Source: Elusimicrobiota bacterium (lineage in GTDB: Bacteria; Elusimicrobiota; Elusimicrobia; JACQJN01). From it: a stretch of 5,603 nt of DNA. Below the pieces are notes generated by a model, which made no database searches, was not told the origin of the DNA, and saw only the letters and a list, made by a program, of their open reading frames with translations. Shown piece by piece: positions 1 to 4,790 of the stretch. The translations under genes and the position numbers were made by a program. Numbering within the stretch: the first letter of the stretch is position 1; every line of letters starts with the position of its first letter. Where the stretch lies: contig JACQJN010000168.1 of assembly GCA_016205085.1 (NCBI GenBank), positions 1-5,603 on the forward strand, read 5' to 3'.

Positions 1-94
1 CATGTCCATAGAGTTTGGTCGAAGTGTGTTGGGTCAAAGTGTTGCCAGATGAAGAATGTTTTGATAGAATCGCTCAACCCTTCATGACCAAGCC

Positions 95-1408
95 ATGAAA
101 TCATTCCTAGTTTCTTTTCTTGTCTCAACCTTGGTTTTGGCTTCTCGAGGAACTATTTTTGCCCAGACGGGAACTGGGGTGGGAAGGGGCCCCGCGGGGG
201 GTACGGGTGTGGTGGCTCCGGTTCCCATGGATCCCATCTCTTTGGGAGATGCCATTCTTATCGATGTCAATACCCGTTGGGATTTAGACAAACAGATGGG
301 TGCTTCCGCACCTTTGAAGGATGCGGCTGCGTCTCGAGCCACTCCTCCGGAGTCACAATCGTCCCTGTCCACTGGACAGGGACCGGCGCTTCAACGTATC
401 CGGAACTCTGTGAAGGATGCTCCGGCTTCTTTATTTCCTGCTCCTCCTGGTTTGGGACATTTCCCCAAAACTTCAGCGCCTATGGTTCCGAAGAAGGAGA
501 AGGATTCTGTTCCAAATGATCCGAACAAGAAACCGTCTCTTTTGAGCCGGTTGCAGGCTCCGCTTCTGCTTTCTCCCGCTTCTGTATCCAAAGTTCGGCA
601 GGAATCCGCTTATTCCTTATCCGGCGAAGACTACCAGGAGCATATCGCAGGAGGGGAGGGAGAGGGAAATTTTGTTCGTCCCGTGGAATCAGCGCCTCAA
701 AATTCAGAGAAGGCTTTTGTCATTTTGGAGGTGCGTGCGGATTCCAACGCTTTTCTGAGGGCGGTTATTTTTCAAATTGCCAACGAAAATGGTTTCTTGT
801 TGTCTTCTGATTCTCCTCTGCTTTATTTTTCCGAAACTGCAGGGAGGGCTTTTATTAGGGGCTGGGTTTCTCCTGCCGAGATTCATCGCCTGCTGCTGAA
901 TGCTTCCGTTAAAAGTGTTCAGATGGAATATCCAACAGGGCTGTTTTCTCGCGAGACTTCCGCCATCAGAACTCAGGTGTATCTCTCTCTGAAATTGCAG
1001 GATGTGGAAGAAATGGGTCTGGCAGAACTTCTGCAGATAAGACTTTTGGGATTGGAAAAGAAAGCTGATTTTAAGGTTCAGGAGATTTTGGGCAGAGCTC
1101 CCGGACGTTCTAAAGAGTGGATAGTTTTAGGCAGTGTTCCCGTGGCTCAGGTGAGTCAGTTGATGCAAATGCCTGAGGTTTCCCGGTTGGATCCGGTTTT
1201 AGCGCCCATCCTTTCCTCCCGGGCTTCTTTGGAAATCTCGCCCCCGGTTTCTCTGGAAGCTCATCAGCAGGAAAGGCTGGATCTGCCCAGCCGGTCTACT
1301 TTGCAGGCTTTAAAAATATTTTTTCAGATGACCTTTCTCGGTCTTCCCCGCTGGATGACTGCTCTCTATTTTCCGTCACATTCTCAGCGCCACTTCCAAC
1401 TAGCCTGA
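95..1408 (+). CDS. Secreted protein of unknown family with Pro/Ser-rich linker and a duplicated alpha/beta domain
   Basis: I do not recognise this 437-residue protein. Residues 1-23 look like a signal peptide: Lys2, a hydrophobic core, and probable cleavage after Ala23 (IFA|Q). Residues 24-200 are low-complexity and rich in Gly, Pro, Ser and Ala, probably a disordered linker. Two divergent copies of one domain follow, at about 207-278 and 292-368. Each opens with a beta strand (FVILEVRA; QVYLSLKL), continues with a helix, and ends in the shared pattern G-x-V-x4-[IV]-x2-L-x5-[VS]-x2-[VL]. Compare GWVSPAEIHRLLLNASVKSV with GSVPVAQVSQLMQMPEVSRL. A hydrophobic stretch at about 402-427 could be a membrane anchor. 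The ATG at 95 is the first start after in-frame stops; no clear ribosome site precedes it. It lies just upstream of ftsX, where ftsE is usually found, so an envelope role is inferred from context only. The stop codon lies within a 12-base direct repeat, so the C-terminus may have been altered. Confidence 0.8.
   Translation: MKSFLVSFLVSTLVLASRGTIFAQTGTGVGRGPAGGTGVVAPVPMDPISLGDAILIDVNTRWDLDKQMGASAPLKDAAASRATPPESQSSLSTGQGPALQRIRNSVKDAPASLFPAPPGLGHFPKTSAPMVPKKEKDSVPNDPNKKPSLLSRLQAPLLLSPASVSKVRQESAYSLSGEDYQEHIAGGEGEGNFVRPVESAPQNSEKAFVILEVRADSNAFLRAVIFQIANENGFLLSSDSPLLYFSETAGRAFIRGWVSPAEIHRLLLNASVKSVQMEYPTGLFSRETSAIRTQVYLSLKLQDVEEMGLAELLQIRLLGLEKKADFKVQEILGRAPGRSKEWIVLGSVPVAQVSQLMQMPEVSRLDPVLAPILSSRASLEISPPVSLEAHQQERLDLPSRSTLQALKIFFQMTFLGLPRWMTALYFPSHSQRHFQLA
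361..383. repeat. Perfect 10-bp inverted repeat with 3-base loop inside the first gene
   Basis: Arm GTCCCTGTCC (361-370), loop ACT (371-373) and arm GGACAGGGAC (374-383) match without error. A smaller hairpin, ACTCC/GGAGT with loop TCC, sits just before it at 341-353. Both are translated as part of the low-complexity linker (about residues 83-97), where extra residues would do little harm. A perfect 10-bp arm with this loop size is expected by chance well under once in a window this long. Confidence 0.75.
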
Positions 1409-1414
1409 AATCCC

Positions 1415-1434
1415 CCTGCCTACCGGCAGGCAGG
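1415..1434. repeat. GC-rich palindromic repeat (7-bp stem, 6-base loop)
   Basis: CCTGCCT (1415-1421) pairs with AGGCAGG (1428-1434) around ACCGGC; nine of the ten dyad positions match. It starts six bases after the stop codon at 1406-1408. No run of T follows on either strand, so it is not a standard intrinsic terminator. It looks more like a dispersed intergenic palindrome of the REP kind, though only one copy is visible here, apart from a partial resemblance to 2104-2122. Confidence 0.6.
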
Positions 1435-1487
1435 CATAAAATTATACAGTCGTTTCAGAAGAAACATGGTAGGCAACTGAATTTTTT
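1417..1487 (+). terminator. Possible weak terminator or attenuator-like fold
   Basis: TGCCTACC (1417-1424) is the exact reverse complement of GGTAGGCA (1468-1475), and six T residues follow at 1482-1487. The 43-base loop includes the hairpin at 1452-1465. The left arm is also used by the compact hairpin at 1415-1434, so the two folds exclude each other. The long loop and the six bases between stem and T-run make termination doubtful. Confidence 0.2.
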
Positions 1488-1525
1488 GGGCTAGCCTGAA
1501 ATTTCTGAAGCTTCATTAGCGGCTC

Positions 1526-1554
1526 TTGACAAAAAAGTTTAGGGGGGGTATGTT
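1526..1554 (+). promoter_or_regulatory. Sigma70-like promoter for the ftsX-envC-ctp-tsaD block
   Basis: TTGACA (1526-1531) is a perfect -35 match. A 17-base spacer leads to TATGTT (1549-1554), which matches TATAAT at four of six positions. The spacer ends in seven G residues (1542-1548). Transcription would start near 1560-1562, almost at the GTG start of ftsX (1563), so the message would be leaderless or nearly so. If transcription starts farther upstream, the same G-run could act as a poorly spaced ribosome site 14 bases before the GTG. Confidence 0.5.
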
Positions 1555-1562
1555 TATGGGGT

Positions 1563-2336
1563 GTGGAAAGATTTTTGAGTACGCGCGTGTGGGTGGTGGC
1601 GGTGGCATTGGTTTGCGGCATAGTGGGGGAGGCTCTTTTATTTGTGCGCCACCAATGTTTTCAGATCGAGTCCTATCTATTGGAAGACTTTAGAATCGTG
1701 ATTTTTGTCTCAGATTCCATTTCGGAGAATGCGTTGAAGATTTTAGGAGATCGCCTTCAAGCGATGCCTATGCTGGAACAGGTTCGGTATGTTTCAGCTC
1801 AGGCATCTTTGGAGAAATTAGAGGGAAATCATTCTACCTTAAAACAGGCTGTCCTGCTTTTGGGGCGCAATCCCGTACTTCCTTCTTTTGAGGTAAAAGT
1901 TTCTGCTGATGCTTTGGGCAGTTTGGCGGATTGGCTGCCTGGGATTCGGATGATTCCCGAAGTCCAGGATGTCCGGTATAAAGCTTTGCAAGCGGATGCC
2001 ATTTTGCAGGTCCGGTTTTATGAGCGTTTTGTGGGATTGGCGACCAGTCTTTGCCTGAGTGTGGTTTTGATCGCCTCGGTGGTTTTGCTTTGGAGGATGG
2101 CGGCCTGGCCTGCCCGGCCAGGGCCTGCCGTGGCGACTTATTTTCAAGAGGCTCTGCCATGGATTTTATCAGGGATTGGTGCTACACTTTTAGGGATGGG
2201 TTTTTGTTTTCTGATCGCCTATCCCATAAGATATTTGAGTCCCTTTTGGGTTTGGCCGCCGTTTCCTCAGCAGTTAGTGCTGGCGGGTACGGGTGGTTTG
2301 TGGGGATGGATTATATTTTGGAGCCATAAAAAATGA
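1563..2336 (+). CDS. ftsX: FtsX-like cell division membrane protein, short and divergent
   Basis: FtsX is the membrane half of the FtsEX complex, which relays a division signal to peptidoglycan hydrolase activators outside the inner membrane. The 257 residues show the family layout: TM1 about 8-28, an extracytoplasmic domain about 40-145, then TM2 155-178, TM3 198-224 and TM4 236-253. The outer domain has family features: the strand RIVIFVSD, a helix, VRYVSAQASLEKL, and NPVLPSFEVKV (103-113). Two things are odd. The cytoplasmic N-terminus is only about 8 residues. The TM2-TM3 loop, which in typical FtsX holds an M-R-L-V-G-A-like coupling motif facing FtsE, instead reads AAWPARPGPA, encoded across a DNA hairpin. 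GTG 1563 is the only usable start, since the frame is closed by TGA at 1527-1529 with no ATG between. Its end overlaps envC by four bases. No ftsE lies in this window. Confidence 0.85.
   Translation: MERFLSTRVWVVAVALVCGIVGEALLFVRHQCFQIESYLLEDFRIVIFVSDSISENALKILGDRLQAMPMLEQVRYVSAQASLEKLEGNHSTLKQAVLLLGRNPVLPSFEVKVSADALGSLADWLPGIRMIPEVQDVRYKALQADAILQVRFYERFVGLATSLCLSVVLIASVVLLWRMAAWPARPGPAVATYFQEALPWILSGIGATLLGMGFCFLIAYPIRYLSPFWVWPPFPQQLVLAGTGGLWGWIIFWSHKK
2104..2122. repeat. Inverted repeat encoding the unusual FtsX loop
   Basis: CCTGGCC (2104-2110) pairs exactly with GGCCAGG (2116-2122) around TGCCC. It encodes about residues 181-187 (AWPARPG), precisely where FtsX relatives carry their cytoplasmic coupling segment. 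The core resembles the intergenic palindrome at 1415-1434, as both contain CCTGCC followed by a CCGG-type centre. The similarity is partial and could be chance in GC-rich sequence. Confidence 0.5.
2320..2323 (+). promoter_or_regulatory. Ribosome binding site for envC inside the end of ftsX
   Basis: GGAG lies nine bases before the ATG at 2333. Together with the ATGA overlap of the ftsX stop and envC start, it indicates translational coupling of the two partner proteins. Confidence 0.6.
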
Positions 2337-3487
2337 GGTTTCTTCTTTTCACCCTTCGCTTCTCGCTTTTCCTTTTTCTTGCAGTTTCTGTAGCACAGAA
2401 ACTGCAAGCACAGGTTTCTTTATCTCAAAAGAGCCAGGAACTGAGCGAGGTTCGGAAACAATTGGATTCAAAAACGCAGGAAATAGAAGCTCTCCGCCAG
2501 GAAGAAAGAAAGTTGAATCGAGAGTTGTCCGGTTTGGAGTCTGGATTGAGCGGATATCGCCAAAAACTAAACCAGCTTAAAAAGGAGCTCTCTGCCGCAG
2601 AAAATAAAAAAAGAGAGTTGGAATCCAGGCGCTTTGGCCTCCAATTCGCCGTGGTCCAGTGGAGGGAGGCCCTGTTGGAGGAACTCCGTGATTGGGTTGG
2701 CTTTTCGCATTCTGAGTTTCCCTATTTCGGCTTGTCGGATATTTGGCTGTCTGTCTATAGAGAGGCTACCCTCCAACGGCATGTTTCTTTTATGAGCAGC
2801 TTGAATGGTTCTTGGGACCACACTGAAAGCATGACGAAAGAGGCTTCCAAAACGTCTGCAAAGATTCAGGGGATGACGGCCCAGGTTTTGCAAGAGCACC
2901 GAACCAAGGAAGAAATCTATTTGAAGAACAAGAGTGTCCTGGAAGAGGTGGAGTTGCGCCGCAGGAGAGCGCTGGAGGAAGTCATTAAGATAAAAAAGTC
3001 AGCGCAGGCACTGACTGACTTGGTCAATCAATTAAAGAAGACAGTCCCGTCTCATTCCCTGGGAGCTCGAGTCCTGTCCATTCCCGTGCATTCTCTGCCT
3101 TGGCCGGTTGAGGGGCAGATTGTCGGCCGATTCGGAAATGAGAAAGTCCCGGATCTGGGGGTTTCGCTGGTTCGTGAAGGACTTCGATTGAAAACCTCTC
3201 CCCATGCCTTGGTGCGTCCGGTGCGATCGGGAAAAGTGTTATATGCGGGGAATTTTAGGTCTTACGGAGAAGTGATTATTTTGGAGCATTCGGAAGGTTT
3301 TTTTAGCATCTATGGGGGGCTGGGTGAGGTGTCCGTCAGGCGCGGAGCCTTGCTCAGGCGGAATGATGTTTTGGGAAAGGTGAGTGGAGATGGCCTTCTC
3401 CATTTGGAATTGCGGAATGGATCTCTGGCTGTGGATCCGCTCACGTATTTGATGCCATTGGAAAAAATAGCAAAAGCGGGGGAGTAA
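2333..3487 (+). CDS. envC: EnvC-like murein hydrolase activator (coiled coil plus degenerate LytM/M23 domain)
   Basis: EnvC-type proteins bind the FtsX outer domain through a coiled coil and activate cell-wall amidases with a non-catalytic LytM domain. The 384 residues fit: signal peptide 1-27, coiled coil about 30-100, a central segment with Trp and aromatic residues at 100-160, a second coiled coil about 165-236, and the LytM domain about 255-374, starting LPWP and ending VDPLTYL. The metal-site motifs of active M23 peptidases are mostly lost. The H-x3-D region reads REGLRL (281-286), the usual HLHFE reads LLHLE (355-359) keeping only His357, and Y-x-H-L reads YGGL (327-330). This matches the degenerate state of EnvC, so activation and not hydrolysis is inferred. 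The ATG overlaps the ftsX stop, and ctp follows after one base. A perfect 14-bp hairpin covers the codons at the end of the signal peptide. An active peptidase is unlikely given these residues. Confidence 0.88.
   Translation: MRFLLFTLRFSLFLFLAVSVAQKLQAQVSLSQKSQELSEVRKQLDSKTQEIEALRQEERKLNRELSGLESGLSGYRQKLNQLKKELSAAENKKRELESRRFGLQFAVVQWREALLEELRDWVGFSHSEFPYFGLSDIWLSVYREATLQRHVSFMSSLNGSWDHTESMTKEASKTSAKIQGMTAQVLQEHRTKEEIYLKNKSVLEEVELRRRRALEEVIKIKKSAQALTDLVNQLKKTVPSHSLGARVLSIPVHSLPWPVEGQIVGRFGNEKVPDLGVSLVREGLRLKTSPHALVRPVRSGKVLYAGNFRSYGEVIILEHSEGFFSIYGGLGEVSVRRGALLRRNDVLGKVSGDGLLHLELRNGSLAVDPLTYLMPLEKIAKAGE
2378..2408. repeat. Perfect 14-bp inverted repeat in the envC signal-peptide region
   Basis: CTTGCAGTTTCTGT (2378-2391) is the exact reverse complement of ACAGAAACTGCAAG (2395-2408), with the 3-base loop AGC between. 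It encodes residues 16-25 of EnvC (LAVSVAQKLQ) plus one base of the next codon, across the signal-peptide C-region. It begins 45 bases after the start codon, with no T-run after it, so termination is not suggested. It may be a regulatory mRNA hairpin or a palindromic insertion. Chance is unlikely. Confidence 0.85.
3478..3484 (+). promoter_or_regulatory. Ribosome binding site for ctp
   Basis: GGGGGAG lies just before the envC stop TAA (3485-3487). It is 4 bases from ATG 3489 and 10 bases from the second in-frame ATG at 3495, so the third codon is a credible alternative start. The choice changes only two N-terminal residues. Confidence 0.6.
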
Positions 3488-3488
3488 T

Positions 3489-4790
3489 ATGACCATGAAA
3501 AGTTTTATGCCTAAAAAATATATGGTGTTTCTGGCGGGCGTTGTTTTGGGATTGTGGGTATTGCCCAGAGCGTATCCCGCCATTGATAAAACCTATGAGC
3601 AACTGAAAATCTTAGTGGATGTCTTGGATTACATAAAAGAGAATTATGTGGAGGACATTGACTCTCAAAAGTTAATCTACGGAGCAGCCCATGGGATGGT
3701 GCGCACCCTGGACCCCTTTTCTCAATTTATGGAGCCGGAGGTCCATAAAGAGATTAAAACGGAAACGGAGGGGCAATTCGGAGGACTTGGGATCCGTTTG
3801 GGAATGAGGGATAATTGGCTGACGGTAATCACTCCTATGCCGGGCACGCCGGCCTATCGGATGGGAATTCTGCCTGGAGACCGCATCATCAAAATTGAGC
3901 AGGAGAGCACCAAGGATTTGTCTATTTTTGATGCCGTCAAGAGGCTCAGAGGGACTCCCGGAACGAAGGTCACCATCACCGTTGCCAGGGAACCGGAGGG
4001 AAACCAGCCCAATGCTTCCTGGACTACCCATGATTTTGCCATTACACGGGAGATCATCAAAATTGAAAGCGTTCAAGGTTGGATGCTCAAAGACAAGGTA
4101 GGCTATGTGCGAATTATTGAGTTCACTGCCCTTACCGCTCAGGATTTTACCGGCATTCTGGGAAAACTCAAGAAACAAGGGATGGAGGCTCTGGTGTTGG
4201 ATTTAAGAAACAATCCCGGGGGACTCCTTTCTGCTGCGACAGAGGTGGTGAGCAGTGTTCTGGGTGGATCCAGAATGATTGTGTACACCAAAGGGCGCCG
4301 TCCGGAGAATTACCAGGAATTTAGAAGCAGCGCCAAGGCGCCTCACGAGGATTTGCCCATGGTGCTGTTGGTCAACGGCGGATCTGCTTCCGGCAGCGAA
4401 ATTGTGGCGGGGGCTGTTCAGGATCATCGGCGCGGGGTTGTGATTGGTTCCCGCACTTATGGAAAGGCCAGTGTCCAGTCTGTCATCCCTCTCTTGGATG
4501 GAGCGGGTCTGCGTCTGACGGTGGCCAAGTATTATACTCCTTCCGGACGGTCCATCCAGAGAAACGAGAAGGACAATTCCGGCGGAATCCATCCCGACAT
4601 CGAAATCAGTGTTCCCCGCGATGTCGAAGCCAAACTGCAGGCTCAGGTGGAGCAAATTTATACTCCCGGAGAAGTCCCTAAATCTGCGGTTAAAAAAGAA
4701 GAATTGGTCAAGGACGAAGTCCTGGAAAGAGGGTTGGAGATCCTTCGGGCCCGCGACGTTCTTACCACGCTAAAATCTAAAGAAGGATAG
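3489..4790 (+). CDS. ctp: S41 family C-terminal processing protease (PDZ-containing serine protease)
   Basis: This is a carboxyl-terminal processing peptidase, an exported serine protease that trims or degrades envelope proteins using a Ser-Lys catalytic dyad and a PDZ domain for substrate recognition. The 433 residues show a basic N-terminus and hydrophobic segment (about 10-30, signal peptide or anchor), an N-terminal helical part with LDPFSQFM (74-81), a PDZ domain about 88-168 (GGLGIRLG, GDRIIKI) and the S41 core from about 200. All catalytic residues are present: Ser301 in GGSASGSEIVAGA, Lys326 and Gln330 in TYGKASVQ, with the family spacing of 25 and 4. The YYTPSGRSIQ motif (348-357) is intact. 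In Bacillus subtilis the relative ctpB neighbours ftsEX, so this placement is familiar; CtpA and Prc in Gram-negatives help control cell-wall hydrolases. A similar role next to FtsX and EnvC is inferred. The exact paralogue (CtpA, CtpB or Prc) cannot be assigned. Confidence 0.95.
   Translation: MTMKSFMPKKYMVFLAGVVLGLWVLPRAYPAIDKTYEQLKILVDVLDYIKENYVEDIDSQKLIYGAAHGMVRTLDPFSQFMEPEVHKEIKTETEGQFGGLGIRLGMRDNWLTVITPMPGTPAYRMGILPGDRIIKIEQESTKDLSIFDAVKRLRGTPGTKVTITVAREPEGNQPNASWTTHDFAITREIIKIESVQGWMLKDKVGYVRIIEFTALTAQDFTGILGKLKKQGMEALVLDLRNNPGGLLSAATEVVSSVLGGSRMIVYTKGRRPENYQEFRSSAKAPHEDLPMVLLVNGGSASGSEIVAGAVQDHRRGVVIGSRTYGKASVQSVIPLLDGAGLRLTVAKYYTPSGRSIQRNEKDNSGGIHPDIEISVPRDVEAKLQAQVEQIYTPGEVPKSAVKKEELVKDEVLERGLEILRARDVLTTLKSKEG
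4782..4786 (+). promoter_or_regulatory. Ribosome binding site for tsaD within the end of ctp
   Basis: GAAGG lies three bases before the GTG at 4790, a short spacing. The start shares one base with the ctp stop (TAGTG), so tsaD is probably translated by ribosomes finishing ctp. Confidence 0.45.

Larger units (their letters stand above)
1400..1502. repeat. 12-base direct repeat flanking a 79-base palindrome-containing segment
   Basis: CTAGCCTGAAAT occurs exactly at 1400-1411 and again at 1491-1502. The first copy contains the stop codon of the upstream gene (1406-1408). Between the copies lie 79 bases holding the GC-rich hairpin at 1415-1434 and a small hairpin GTTTC-AGAA-GAAAC at 1452-1465. 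This could be a target-site duplication around a small inserted element, or a local duplication. No transposase is present and the segment ends show no convincing terminal inverted repeats. Confidence 0.55.

Noticed and set aside
1..94. C-terminus of an upstream gene such as ftsE
   Set aside because: All three plus-strand frames close within 98 bases and none of the tails resembles a known FtsE end. The minus strand has one open frame across this edge, but its peptide is unrecognised.
12..98. An open stretch ending in TGA that overlaps the ATG at 95, with the tail DRIAQPFMTKP resembling the F-box of histidine kinases
   Set aside because: Only 28 codons lie between the TAG at 9-11 and the stop, with no ATG start apart from one three codons before the end and no other kinase motif visible. 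The similarity is too short to trust.
1415..1434. Intrinsic terminator for the first gene
   Set aside because: No T-run follows the stem on either strand; the next bases are CATAAAATTATAC.
1556..1691. ATG at 1556, seven bases after the G-run, as the ftsX start
   Set aside because: It is in another frame and yields a short Gly-rich peptide that stops near 1691. The FtsX sequence is in the frame of GTG 1563.
1834..2160. Long minus-strand open frames opposite ftsX
   Set aside because: They are rich in Pro, Lys and Gln with no recognisable domain, and they lie opposite a clear FtsX frame.
3385..3402. 6-bp hairpin TGGAGA/TCTCCA in envC, with similar 6-bp hairpins at 1275-1292 and elsewhere
   Set aside because: Stems of six bases with flexible loops are expected several times by chance in a window of this length.
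3672..4178. A 168-codon minus-strand open frame opposite ctp
   Set aside because: It sits opposite the conserved PDZ and S41 region, which explains the sequence fully, and it shows no domain features of its own.
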